NCBI GenBank assembly: GCA_030998225.1
Contig: JAPYXD010000734.1
Coordinates: forward strand, 930,001 to 994,000
Direction: 5' to 3'
Source of the DNA: Diplolepis rosae
Lineage: Eukaryota; Arthropoda; Insecta; Hymenoptera; Diplolepididae
DNA length: 64,000 nt
Shown: positions 10,080 to 20,956 of the stretch, piece after piece
Layout of the letters: every line of letters begins with the position of its first letter
How positions within the stretch are numbered: the stretch's first letter is position 1
Made by a program: the position numbers and the translations under genes
Notes under the pieces: generated by a model
What the model was told of the DNA's origin: nothing
Database searches by the model: none
What the model saw: only the letters and a program-made list of their open reading frames with translations

Positions 10080-11417
10080 TTATTTGAGGGTCGATACTGT
10101 CCTATTTTATGAATATTGAGAATCTTAAAAATTTCTAATTACAATTTAGATCCTATTTTTAATAATTTTAAGAACTTCGGGCTCATTTATTTAAATAATC
10201 CTTATAAAATTGATATATTATGTTACGATTTTCATTATTCAATGAAGCATAACAATCTTTTAACATTAAATTATTTAACTGAAAACATAAAAATAACAAA
10301 TCTTATTCATAGCACTCACTTCATTTTTATACCGTTCTTTCGGCTCATTGTAATTAAACTTATACTTTTAGAACCTTTCAGCTCTTTAACATCAGTATAA
10401 CTGTAGTTTTCAATACTCTCTCACTTAAAATTACTTTCAGTTTGGTTATATTTATATATATATTTTTAAATCCTCGAGTCGAATTCGCTCACGTCATCTT
10501 CGCTTGTTCGTTAAAGCGTCCTCGTGATCTTTGTGTTTTCTTTTTTCTTTCAAGCAAAGAAGAAGGGGATCCATGAATTTATACTCGTCTATCTCCTCAA
10601 GACCCTTCCGGCAAATTAAGCGAAATGAAATTAATCGGATTCAACGATCTCGCACACGTGTTCAATAGTCGAAAATTCTAAATTCTAAATTAAGAGATTC
10701 GTTGAAAAATTATTGCAGGCTCATGTTCCTGTTTTCTTTTTCTCTGTACAACTACATATCCTCGAGATGAGCCCCTCACTTCGATTCTCATACGCTTGTA
10801 TATTCGTATCTCGAAATGAATCTTTATCAGGGTACAGAGAAGAATCCATTCACACTTATATTTGTGTACAATGATAGTGATGCAACGACTCCTTCTCTTC
10901 TCCTTTTTCATTCCTTTTCCTCTTCTCCGGAACTTTTTCTTTTTCTCACCTGCATAATTCCCAAGGCTGCTTGATTAATACACAAATAAATGCTTCTCAA
11001 GTGTTTCTTAACTTTTCTAAAAATCAAGAGCCTGCAAATTTTCTTTTTCACTTTTTTTCTCCATTTCCGGTAATTATCACTTCTTGAGATCTTATTGAAT
11101 TTGTGCATTCCATATACAGTAGAAGAAAAATAAACAGGTATAATAAGCATTACTTTTTACAGGGTGATCCAAAATACATGTCAAAATTATTTTCCCCTCA
11201 TTGGTCCAGACAGTGCTTTAGTCTGTGATAACATATGATACTGAAAAGTAGGATTCTGAATATTTTAGGATGAAAATTCATTTTCAATTCCATATATTAA
11301 GTGGTTTTTTCTTAAATTTTATCACTGTTCTTTGACGCAAACAACAAGTCAGAATCCGAACAGTGACGGTCATAATCGCCGCTCTTGACAAACGAAAATA
11401 TTTTCTGGTTCTTTTTT
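10080..11417. other. Long stretch with no recognisable gene
   Basis: The part at 10480-11150 is less AT-rich than its surroundings, with pyrimidine-rich tracts and several CTCGAG words. I cannot tie it to a gene. Open frames here are short and biased as expected by chance. The segment 11160-11400 looks like part of an unclassified repeat. Confidence 0.4.
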
Positions 11418-11592
11418 ACATTCTTATCATATGAGAAGATTTATAAAGTTTTATGTGAAAAATGGCTTTTCAAATTTTCATAAAATCTCGACGTTTTGAA
11501 ACCCCCTATTGAGTGAGAAAAAATGAACTTTACAAAACAAATTTTTTTATTTCAAAGAGATCTACAAATTTTCTGATGGACATTTTTTCATA
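11418..11592 (+). repeat. Partial copy of the mini-hairpin repeat family
   Basis: It begins with ACATTCTTATCAT and keeps the family words TTATGTGAAAAATGGCTTTT and TTTTGAAACCCCCT. It breaks off at the MITE that starts at 11593. The hairpin end is absent. Confidence 0.65.
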
Positions 11593-11841
11593 CTCTCTAA
11601 ATCTGAATCAGTAATTTGCCATTTCACTGATTCATCAGCGCAAAAATATTTTTCACTGACAAATCAGTTAATTTTTACTGATTGAATCAGTGAATAAAGT
11701 AGTTTTCACTGTTAAATCAGTTGATTTCCAATGAAGTAATCAGTGAAATTTGACTGATCTACAGTAACCTCTTTTTAGCTATTTGAATCAGTCAAATTTC
11801 ACTGATAATCAATAGATTTTGACTGATTCAGATTTAGAGAG
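11593..11841. repeat. MITE with CTCTCTAAATCTGAATCAGT terminal repeats and TA flanks
   Basis: The 249-base element has terminal inverted repeats of about 20 bases and is flanked on both sides by TA, consistent with a Tc1/mariner-type target duplication. Inside, the words TTTCACTGA, ATCAGTGAAA and ACTGATTCA recur many times in both orientations. It interrupts a partial mini-hairpin repeat. A second element with the same ends lies at 17244-17675. Confidence 0.8.
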
Positions 11842-11859
11842 TAGGAGTTATATCTTTTT

Positions 11860-12430
11860 TTCATTCATTATTTAAAAAGTTTTGGGATAAACAAAAAAAA
11901 TATATATTTTTGTTCTCTTTGAATTATTTAAAAACTGAAACTAGCAAAAATTATGAAAAAAATTACACAAACGTATCATTAGATGGTCGATGTAACAGTA
12001 TTTTTTGGGAAAATTTTTAATCCAAATTTAATGATAAAAAAATGTTTTTTTCAAACAAATTGATTTTTTGAAAAAACGCCATCTTTGAAAAATCTGAAAA
12101 AATTCATAGTGATAGCCGCAAGTATTACGCAAATTTTGGGTATATAATTAAGGTGCGCACTCAAAAATTCTGCGAAATATGAATTGTTTTGTAAAGTGAT
12201 GCGCGTGGAATCACGATCTTCGATCGACGGTGTCGGGCGCAAGTTCAACTAATGTTCTATTACTATCTGCTTTTTCGAGAACGTTACTATCAAAAAGTCA
12301 TGGGAAGTGATTATTAACTGTTTAATTATCGCTTTACACTCATAAAATATGAATAATGTAATGAGTTTTATAATTATACATAAATTATAAAAAAAATAAT
12401 TTTTTTTATTATCATGAAAATAAATTAGTT
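11860..12430. repeat. Left arm of a 3.5-kb palindrome (partner 14803-15360)
   Basis: This arm recurs in reverse complement at 14803-15360. An unbroken frame of about 60 codons (minus strand 12051-12248 here, plus strand 14979-15170 there) is the same in both. The arms enclose mini-hairpin copy B. The frame resembles no family I know and may be open by chance in conserved repeat DNA. Confidence 0.85.
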
Positions 12431-12523
12431 GGTAAAAAATCCACGAGACTTTATTTTAAAAGAGCAGTTGACATGATTCGACAAAAAAGGAAACATTGTT
12501 GTAATCCATACAAAAAAAATCTT

Positions 12524-14384
12524 CCCGCTTTGCGGGCACATTCCCATTGCGCGCTTAGCGCGCAGCTCGCTTCGCTCGCAAGTTTGAGCGCGCCTAGGGC
12601 GCGCGATTCGATCGTCGCGCTTCGCGCTCCGTTCTTTCTGGACCTCGCGCTTCGCGCTCGGTCTTGTGCTCTTCGCATACGTTTAAGTAACGCGTACCTA
12701 AGGCGCTTTAAGAAGAGAGACGAGGAGACGTGTTGCTACTGCGATTCCCAGGTGGATAACGCAGAGCACGCACTCTTCGTCTGCGCAAAATGGGGTGTGG
12801 CTAGGGGGGTCCTCGGTCAGGCGGTGGGTTCCGAACTTACTCCTGACACGATGGTCCCCCTCATGCTCCAGTCTGAACGGTTCTGGACGCTCATCGAGTC
12901 ATTCGTCACACTTGTGATGAAGACGAGAGAACTTGATGGGCGTCGAGAGCGAAACAACGGGGAGGGCCAGTAGAAATCGCATCGGGACCTGCACCCGCGG
13001 TCCTGCGTCTCGAGTAGACTTGACTGTCCGCGTCGTTCAGGGGAGGAATCTGTTTGTTTCTCCCCTGGGTGGCGCGGCTAGTCGGTTTGCCTAGTAGGCG
13101 TGTGGCCGCGGATGAAAGTTCCGGGCTAACGGATGACGGAAGAGCCGTACGCGACTTTAATGGAACCAACCACCCGTGAAGTTTAAAGCCTTAAAGCCGA
13201 AAGGCGGTTCCGCGGGTGGTGTATTGGTTCGAGAGAGGGGGTTTTCTGGTTTTAACAGGTATGCCTAGACCCGTCCTAGGAGAGTCCTGTACAACGTCTA
13301 TAAAAGATTTTGCCATTTTTCCTCCTCACCAAAAAAAAAAAAAAAAAAATTTTTTAATAAATTACATGATTATTGATAAATTTATTTTCTTCCAAATATC
13401 TCAAAAAAAGAAAAATAATCGTAGACTTTATTTAAGGAAACGATTTTGCAGAACAACGCTTATTTCGTATCTTACATATTTTGGTGAAAAAAATCGAATT
13501 TTTTCAATATTAAAAATCAAAAAATTAAAATATACATCCTGTCGAGAAATTTCTCGATAAGAATGTGTAGACATTAATTAGACAAACAATTTTTCATCTG
13601 AAAGTTTTTTTTGTATCTCACATATTTTGTCTAAAAAATAGAATTTCTTTATTTTAATCGTTTTTTTTTTGGAATTGAAACGAAAAATATATCTTTTATC
13701 AGAAACTGTGTGAGACAAAATTTGTAGATCTTTTTGAAACGACAAACTTTGTGTTCTTACATTTTTTTAGCATTTCACATATTATTGTTAAAAAATTGAA
13801 TTTTGGATTTTCAATAGTTTTTTTTAATTAAAAAGATAAATATGCATCTTATGAAAAAATGTTACAATTTAAATTTGTAGGTCTTTATGTAAAAAATAAT
13901 ATTGTATCATAACGTTTTTTCGTATCTCGTATAATTTAACTGGAAAATGGAATTTTGATATTGACTTTTTTCGAATTTGAATATGCTGTAACATTTCTAA
14001 TTTTAATTTAATTAAAAAATGTTATGAGGATAATTTTTAGAGATTTACGAGCACTATCTAAAACCAGTATTGAAATTTTTGATTTTTTCAAAAAATTATT
14101 TTCAAAAAACATAAAAGTAGTGCTCAATCCCTCAATTTTGATTGGATGTGGCTGGTTAACGAACTTGTGCTTACTTTTTCGGCTCCGATAAAGTGTACCA
14201 AAGCTCAATTCAATCTGATAATTCTGTCGAGAGTTATGCCGCACACGTCCTACAGACAGACAGACAGACACTTTCGTAAAAACCCTTTTTTCTGACTCAG
14301 GGGTCTCAAAACGTAGATTTGATGAAAATTTCGAAAGTCATTTTTCACATAAAACCAATACCTTCTCATCCATGATAAGAATGT
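12524..14384 (-). repeat. Mini-hairpin repeat family, copy B, interrupted by a LINE
   Basis: Read on the minus strand the copy begins at 14384 with ACATTCTTATC and ends near 12524 in the GC-rich hairpin block. A LINE 3' end occupies about 12689-13349. Compared with copy D, about 210 bases of the repeat are missing exactly at the insertion. Confidence 0.8.
12689..13349 (+). mobile_element. 5'-truncated R1-clade-type LINE, 3' end, copy 1
   Basis: The coding part (stop at 12971-12973) carries the C-terminal motif of R1/Jockey-type reverse transcriptases: Cys-X2-Cys, then DNAEHALFVC and an aromatic residue. A GC-rich 3' UTR of about 360 bases and an A-run of about 19 follow. It is more than 98 percent identical by eye to the copy at 18775, so the family was active recently. 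No target duplication is visible; instead the host repeat lacks about 210 bases, as in insertion with target-site deletion. The family name rests on motif recognition. Confidence 0.8.
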
Positions 14385-14802
14385 AAAAAAACCGTAAGTG
14401 AATATTACGTGATTTTTCACTCTCGATACAAATAGAAATATAGTGAGATCATCACGTGCTGATCTATAAGTAATTTATCAAGCCTCAGCTTAAAAATCAT
14501 TTTCCTCTTAATAGATTATACTGGCAGATTCAAATTAAAGCAGTTGAAGGGCATTTCCAGAGCATTTTCTCAATAAATTCAAAGATGTCAAAAAAACTGC
14601 TCTCCTTTGCAACACATACAGAATAAGAGTTATAAAAGATAAAGTTTTAGAAGAAGGATAGAAAATAATAAGATTTGTTCCTCCTAGCATTTATATTTTC
14701 TTTCTTAATTGTTAAAATTACCAGAAATCGGTGAATGACTCGCAAAATCTTCCTTCTCACGGCCTCCAGGTACCATCCGGTTCCACAAATTTCTCGAAGA
14801 CA
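14385..14802. other. Spacer between repeat copy B and palindrome arm
   Basis: AT-rich sequence with no open frame of note, no tandem repeat and no terminal repeat that I can see. Confidence 0.45.
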
Positions 14803-15360
14803 ATAATTTATTTTCATGATAATAGAAAAAATAATTTTTTTGATAATTTATGAATAATCATAAAACTCATTACATTATTCATATGTTACGAGTATGAAGC
14901 TATAATTAAACAATTAATAATCACTTTTTGATAATAACGTTCTCGAAAAAGCAGATAGTAATAGAGCATTAGTGGAACTTGCGCCCGACACCGTCGATCG
15001 AAGATCGTGATTCCACGCGCATCACTTTACAAAACAATTCATATTTCGCAGAATTTTTGAGTGCGCACCTTAATTATATACCCAAAATTTGCGTAATACT
15101 TGCGGCTATCACTATGAATTTTTTCAGATTTTTCAAAGATGGCGTTTTTTCAAAAAATCAATTTGTTTGAAAAAAACATTTTTTTATCATTAAATTTGGA
15201 TTAAAAATTTTCCCAAAAAATACTGTTACATCGACCATCTAATGATACGTTTGTGTAATTTTTTTCATAATTTTTGCTAGTTTCAGTTTTTAAATAATTG
15301 AAAAAGAATAAAAACATTTTTTTTTGTTTATCCCATAACTTTTAAAAATAGTGCATGAAA
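14803..15360. repeat. Right arm of the 3.5-kb palindrome
   Basis: Reverse complement of 11860-12430, including the words CGCCCGACACCGTCGATCGA and TGAGTGCGCACCTTAA. High identity between the arms implies recent origin or gene conversion. Confidence 0.85.
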
Positions 15361-15685
15361 TAATCTCAAATTTTGGGTTTTTTCATTATTTATGTTAGTC
15401 TATCAATCCTTAAAATTTCAAGTAAATCGGAAACATGGAGTCCTGAACCCATCCGATTTGCCATGGAACCCACCATATAAAAATTTACTTCAGACAATTT
15501 TTTGATCGGACATGTAGTTTTTTTTTTAATTGGGAGAAACTTTATCAAAAATGAAAAAATTCTATTTTGCACCAAATCCATGCGGGGTACGAAAAAAATG
15601 TTAAGTAACAAAATTGTTTATTTCAAAAAGGTCTGCAACTTTGGTGCTGACCATTTTACAAATTATATTTGCATGTTGGTTGATT

Positions 15686-15762
15686 GGCTTTAGGGTCCAT
15701 AAATGGAAAAACTGTAGTTTTAATCAAACTACTGTTTTTTTCATTTATGGACCCTAAAATAA
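15686..15762. repeat. Small inverted repeat with the TTGGCTTTAGGGTCCA word
   Basis: GGGTCCATAAATG and CATTTATGGACCC face each other around a short centre. It carries the same 3'-end word as the Penelope-related units at 10.0, 15.9 and 31.7 kb. Confidence 0.6.
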
Positions 15763-15768
15763 AAAATA

Positions 15769-16159
15769 AAAATAAAAAGAATCTGACCGCTATATAATAT
15801 AGCTATAATATAGCTATATATAATAGCAGACATGTTATCAAACATGTCACTTTAAAATATAAATTATAATTTATAATATTCAAAAAATAGGAATTATATC
15901 GACCCTCAATAATAATATTTGCATTTTGGTTGATTGGCTTTAGGGTCCATAAATGGAAAAAACAGTAGTAATCATTTATGGACCCTAAAGCCAATCAACC
16001 AAAATGCAAATATTATTATTGAGGGTCGATATAATTCCTATTTTTTGAATATTATAAATTATAATTTATATTTTAAAGTAACATGTTTGATAACATGTCT
16101 GCTATTATATATAGCTATATTATAGCTATATTATATAGCGGTCAGATTCTTTTTATTTT
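15769..16159. repeat. Near-perfect 390-base palindrome, Penelope-related 3' ends facing each other
   Basis: Two arms of about 188 bases are reverse complements around a centre of about 15 bases near 15964. Each arm carries CCCTAAAGCCAATCAACC and GAGGGTCGATA, the 3' words of the hammerhead-bearing repeats. The palindrome extends outward into a word (AAGAATCTGACCG) that is also the terminal repeat of the MITE at 16142. It therefore includes flanking DNA, as an inverted duplication would. Confidence 0.85.
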
Positions 16160-16610
16160 CTTCGATTAAAATTATCACTATTAGATGAAAAGTTTTCAAA
16201 AGTGTAAACCTTGTTCGCGTTTTGCCATTGATAACCAATTTGGCATCCTTCTTTTATAATAAATTTTTTTTTAAATTCCGGTCGGTTCGTGTGCAAAAAT
16301 TTTTATGTTTTTTCATTTATCCCGTTTTTCATTCACAGTGAAATCTAAACATTTTTTCAATTTGTGATGCTGCATACTGGACTACTTCATTTTGAATTGC
16401 AAGCTATGAGATAAGTTTTTGAATTCTATGATAATCTTTATTTTTATTATCTCCTATATTCTAATGTTTTAGAGAAATTTTGAATAAATCTGAATGTTTG
16501 GCACTGAAGAGTACCCCCATATGTGGTCGAAAAGTTTGCCTTGGTTTCTTTTTGAGTATTTTTATATCTAATAGTGATAATTTCAATCGAAGAAAATAAA
16601 AAGAATCTGA
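16142..16610. repeat. MITE of about 470 bases with 43-base terminal inverted repeats
   Basis: AGATTCTTTTTATTTTCTTC at the left recurs in reverse complement at 16566-16610, and the repeat continues to an ATCTAATAGTGATAAT word. The interior has no coding frame. The superfamily is not recognised. Confidence 0.75.
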
Positions 16611-17243
16611 CTCTATGCGAAAATAACGAGAAATGAACAAAAAATTCTATAATTTAAATATTTTATCAATTATATCTTTAGTTTATTCATGAAAAATATT
16701 ATTGAAAATGAAAAATCTCTTTCTAAGAAAAACTACGCAGAACTTTTTGCAAACAAATCATACCCAAAAAGAAGTATTTTACGTTATTTCCATGTATTTT
16801 GTCACTTTTTTTCGATTTACGTAATTTTTAAAACTTTTTTTCATTATGAATAATAAATCATTTTAATTATAATTATTACATCTAGACGAACGCCAGAAAA
16901 AAAATCAAATCGTACCAAATACATTTTATTCATATGAAGGCCATGTATCAACTTGACCACGCGACTTAATTATGCACTGAAAAAATGTTTAGTCGGCCCA
17001 AATATCTCGGTTTATACAATTTGCCACTGCTATACTTTATTAGTCAGAAGAATTACTTTTCTAGTTGATTTTACTACACCAGTTCTTGTAATAATAATAT
17101 GCACAAATAGTATTAATACAAGATAACTATATTTGCATACAAAATATCTTCCAGAAAATTTTGAAGATATAACAAAACACAATAAAAGGAACGTCTATCT
17201 AGTACGTTTTAGTAAAACTTTTGCAACATAAATTTACAATCAA
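16611..17243. other. AT-rich spacer, nothing recognised
   Basis: No gene-like frame, tandem repeat or terminal repeat is visible. It separates two MITEs. Confidence 0.45.
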
Positions 17244-17675
17244 CTCTCTAAACCTGAATCAGTGAACGGCCACTGATTTGCAGTGACTATTCACTGATGG
17301 CAGCAGATATAAGTCTTTCACTGAGAATCAGTGAAATTCGACTGATGTATCTATGAAATAGATTGAACTCACTTATTGAATCAGTGAAAGCTTCAGGTGG
17401 GAGTAATAAAAGCAGCAATATATTTTAACGATCGATGAACTCGTTTATTTAAGGCTAAACAACACTAAAACGAAATTACGTAATTATTATTATTTTTAAG
17501 GGACGATAAATCAGTAAAGTGTAGATGAAAGTTTTGAATTCGCGAATTCAAAAGTTATGTTCACGTGACGAGTTCACTGATTCCTCAGTGAAATCAAAGC
17601 AGGGCACTGATTCATCAGTTGATATATTTACACTGATATAATCAGTGACTATTTCACTGATTCAGGTTTAGAGAG
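17244..17675. repeat. MITE with CTCTCTAAACCTGAATCAGT terminal repeats
   Basis: The ends match the 249-base MITE at 11593, but this one is 432 bases long. The flanking dinucleotide is AA on both sides rather than TA. The interior again contains many TCAGTGAAA and TTTCACTGA words in both orientations, so the internal pattern is a property of the family. Confidence 0.75.
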
Positions 17676-17769
17676 AAGTGTAATTGCCGATAACATTTCC
17701 GGTAATATTTGCTGTACAAAACTTTTACAAAAAAGAACCAAATGAACGTTTGAATTACATGATTAAAAA

Positions 17770-18070
17770 AATGTATCTTCATCCAAATAACACAAAAAGG
17801 AAAAAAATTCGTAGACTGTTTTAAAGCAAACGATTTTTTATTTTAACGCTTATTTTGTATCTCACATATTCTGTTTAAAAAATAGAATTTTTGAATGCCA
17901 ATCGTATTTTTAAAAATTGAAACGAAAAATATATATTTTATCATAAATTATGTCAGACAAAATTTGTAGACCTTATTGAAGCGAACAATTTCGCATTCTT
18001 ACGTTTTTTGCATTTCATATATTCTGATTAAAAAATTGAATTTTTGATTTCTCAAATTTAGAAAAAAAAA
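17770..18070 (-). repeat. Partial mini-hairpin family modules
   Basis: Diverged modules of the mini-hairpin family are recognisable from words such as TGTATCTCACATATTCTG and TTGAAACGAAAAATATA. Both element ends are missing. Confidence 0.55.
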
Positions 18071-18640
18071 TTTTCTGGGTGAACGAATTCTGTGAGATTT
18101 AATATTTGTTTGTAAGACCAACTTATTCTTCTTTCTTCATGTAACACATACATTAATTTTGATTTCTTCAAAAAATTAATTGCATGCGATTGGAGAAAAT
18201 ATAGTATCTATAGGGATTTCCGGTGAAACACTTAGTGTTTCTTTTTAGTAGATACTTGTTTTTGCTTGTGCGTGTTGGTATAAAAGGTATCGAGCAGAGC
18301 AAGTGACCAGGAAAAGAAAAAAGCGAAGAAGCAGAAGCAGAAGAACAATAAGAGAGAACCTGAGAAGAAGTACCTGCAATGCTTTAACAATATTTCAAGA
18401 TCTCAGACCGGCTGTTCCGTCTTTTTGCAATGGTCACTGAGTTAAATTTACAAGTAATCTTCTCTTTTATATATTTACAGATTATTTCGCCGGACCGCGG
18501 GCCACATGAAAAATACGACTAGAATTTATCAACCTCTTGTCTAAATATTCATGACATTTTTTATTTTTATCACATCTTAACATTATGACTTACAAGTGTT
18601 ACATACAAATGCTCACTATTTTTGCAAAAATCAATATTTT
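18071..18640. other. Unassigned sequence with a purine-rich tract
   Basis: A purine-rich run of AGAAG and GAAG words lies at about 18310-18375. Nothing here has a coding frame or clear terminal repeat. Confidence 0.4.
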
Positions 18641-18644
18641 ATTA

Positions 18645-18774
18645 TAATCTTGGGTGCCTTACTGGGCAATCTTATAAACTTAAATTCAAGAATTTGAAAT
18701 CTTTTTGTGAAAAAAAAGACGCTGTCGACTGCACTGTAATTCGAGCCCAGGTCTTTCGATTGTGATACGCGACT
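18645..18774 (-). repeat. Truncated tRNA-derived repeat, interrupted by LINE copy 2
   Basis: On the minus strand this shows the 3' half of the tRNA-like unit (a box-B-like TTCGAGCCC complement) with its usual flank. It joins GATACGCGACT, which is cut by the LINE at 18775 and resumes at 19373. Confidence 0.65.
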
Positions 18775-19372
18775 CAGAGCACGCACTCTTCGTCTGCGCA
18801 AAATGGGGTGTGGCTAGGGAGGTCCTCGGTCAGGCGGTGGGTTCCGAACTTACTCCTGACACGATGGTCCCCCTCATGCTCCAGTCTGAACGGTTCTGGA
18901 CGCTCATCGAGTCATTCGTCACACTTGTGATGAAGACGAGAGAACTTGATGGGCGTCGAGAGCGAAACAACGGGGAGGGCCAGTAGAAATCGCATCGGGG
19001 CCTGCACCCGCGGTCCTGCGTCTCGGGTAGACTTGACTGTCCGCGTCGTTCAGGGGAGGAATCTGTTTGTTTCTCCCCTGGGTGGCGCGGCTAGTCGGTT
19101 TGCCTAGTAGGCGTGTGGCCGCGGATGAAAGTTCCGGGCTAACGGATGACGGAAGAGCCGTACGCGACTTTAATGGAACCAACCACCCGTGAAGTTTAAA
19201 GCCTTAAAGCCGAAAGGCGGTTCCGCGGGTGGTGTATTGGTTCGAGAGAGGGGGTTTTTTGGTTTTAACAGGTATGCCTAGACCCGTCCTAGGAGAGTCC
19301 TGTACAACGTCTATAAAAGATTTTGCCATTTTTCCTCCTCACCAAAAAAAAAAAAAAAAAAAAAAAAAAAAA
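18775..19372 (+). mobile_element. 5'-truncated R1-clade-type LINE, 3' end, copy 2
   Basis: This is nearly identical to copy 1 from the DNAEHALFVC region onward (stop at 18984-18986, same 3' UTR), with an A-run of about 29 at 19344-19372. The flanks repeat CGCGACT, with an ambiguous leading A, at 18767-18774 and after the A-run. An uninterrupted version of the target occurs at 20043-20060. This is a textbook target-primed insertion with a 7-8 base duplication. About four differences from copy 1 over 600 bases show recent activity. Confidence 0.9.
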
Positions 19373-19509
19373 CGCGACTAGTGATCCTCCGATAATGTAG
19401 GCAGTGACAAAAATTACAAACTCAACTAATTAATTTGAAATCATTTACAGCCGCAAGACTGAGCCACTAGGCGATATAAGGAGATCTTCCTGTGGAGGAG
19501 ATGTCGAAC

Positions 19510-19580
19510 GCCTGGGTAGCTCAGTGATTAGAGCAGTCGACCAGCAATCGAATGAACTGGGCTCAAATCCCAGCGGAGTC
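19510..19580 (+). repeat. tRNA-like domain, unit 1
   Basis: Box A (TAGCTCAGTGATTAGAGC) and a box-B-like GGGCTCAAATCCC are present. The acceptor stem has three mismatches, so it is not a functional tRNA. It is the promoter-bearing head of the repeat. Confidence 0.65.
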
Positions 19581-19844
19581 GAAAGCGTTTTTTTTCCACA
19601 GGACTTTCAAATTCTTTAAACATTAAATTCGTTTGCATTATTTGCGATATAAGAGTTTCAAATTGTCTACGAGGACATCTGTCGACAACGTGTCCTATCT
19701 GATACGCAACTAGTGACCGACCGATAATGTAGGCAGTGACAAAAATTACAAACTCAACTAATTAATTTGAAATCATTTACAGCCGCAAGACTGAGCTAAT
19801 AGGCAATATAAGAAGATCTTCCTGTGGAGAAGGAGATGTCGGAC

Positions 19845-19916
19845 GCCTGTGTAGCTCAGTGATTAGAGCAGTCGACCGGCAATCGAAAGACCTGGGCTAG
19901 AATCCCAGCGCAGCCG
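19845..19916 (+). repeat. tRNA-like domain, unit 2 (best preserved fold)
   Basis: A cloverleaf can be drawn: acceptor stem six of seven pairs, D stem GCTC with GAGC, anticodon stem four of five pairs around a seven-base loop CCGGCAA, and T stem CTGGG with CCCAG. The anticodon would be GGC. The T loop is CTAGAAT rather than a standard TTCGAAT form, and the element lies in a repeat with several relatives, so I call it tRNA-derived rather than a tRNA gene. Confidence 0.6.
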
Positions 19917-20079
19917 AAAGCGTCTTTTTTTTCACAGGAGTATTTTCAAATTCTTTAAATATTAAATTCGTTTGCATTATTTGCGATATAAGAGTTTCAA
20001 ATTGTCTACGAGGACATCTGTCGACAACGTATCCTATCTGATACGCGACTAGTGATCCTCCGATAATGTAGGCAGTGAC

Positions 20080-20842
20080 CACGAAGAAATAATAAGGAGG
20101 CCAAACTGCCATGGGAACCTTTTCCGAATTTGGCAGCAGCAAAGGCATGATAAGTACCCGGCTTGTAAGTTGGAAGTAGTGGAAAGGAGTGCGCAAGTGC
20201 GCAGTTATCCTCTTCTTACTCACGGGAAAATGTGCGAGTGAGACGAACTTGTCAAATTGATCTAAGCCAGAGAGGTTATGCAACCTGGTACACGACAGGA
20301 CATTGCTATGAAAAAATTTATTATATTAAATGCATTATATTATATTATATGCGATCTTCAAAATCTTGGAAATTTATCGGATTAAATTCCTTCACCCTTA
20401 AAGGAAAAAACTATTTAACATTATTTGACACACGATTTACGAAGTAATAACAAATGCCATAATTTCAATTTCAAGATTTACAATGTTATTATATTCGATA
20501 TATACTTACCACTTTTATATATATATATATATATCCATTGTCTTTATAGGAGTCCTGAGATAATATATATATTTTTTTTTTTTAAACTAAATTGAAATTG
20601 AACAAATATCTTCCGCTTGCAAATGATCAAAAAATCAATCAACATAACCACTCTGGCTTAGATCAATTTGAAAATTGGACAAATTCGTCTCACTTGCACA
20701 TTTTCCTGTGAGTAAGAAGAGGACAACTGCGCACTTTCGCACTCCTTTTCATTACTTCCAACTTACAAGCCAGGCACTTACCGTGCCGTTGCTCCTGCCA
20801 AGTCGCTTACATGGAGATAGGTCTCCTTATTATTCCTTCGTG
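20080..20842. mobile_element. Foldback transposon with 8-bp target duplication GCAGTGAC
   Basis: The element starts CACGAAG and ends CTTCGTG, with inverted arms of about 190 bases (20080-20275 and 20655-20842). It is flanked by GCAGTGAC at 20072-20079 and 20843-20850. An 8-base duplication points to a hAT-like or P-like transposase. The centre is AT-rich with a (TA)n run. No coding frame remains. Confidence 0.85.
20513..20534. repeat. (TA)n microsatellite
   Basis: Simple TA alternation in the loop of the foldback element. Confidence 0.8.
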
Positions 20843-20956
20843 GCAGTGACCTAAATTTCAATTTAGAGGTATAGGATTTTAAATTGAAATAAAACAACGA
20901 AAATTCAAATTGATAGGGCAATCTTTTTTATTTTTGTGTAGAACCATTCACGACAT

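Larger units (their letters stand above)
19373..20079 (+). repeat. Tandem tRNA-derived repeat units, about 335 bases each
   Basis: Two units begin at about 19373 and 19708, and a third starts at 20046 before it is cut by the foldback at 20080. Each holds a GATAATGTAGGCAGTGAC block, a tRNA-like domain and an AT-rich tail with a TCTACGAGGACATCTGTCGA block. Dispersed copies lie at 18.7 and 25.5 kb. Only these two are intact in tandem, so a tandem duplication of a tRNA-derived SINE-like repeat is the simplest reading. Confidence 0.75.

Noticed and set aside
12473..12688. N-terminal part of the 166-codon frame over LINE copy 1
   Set aside because: This stretch is the GC-rich hairpin block of repeat copy B read through by chance into the LINE; only the part from about 12689 is LINE protein.
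19845..19916. Functional tRNA-Ala gene
   Set aside because: Non-standard T loop, mismatched acceptor stem and several dispersed relatives point to a tRNA-derived repeat.
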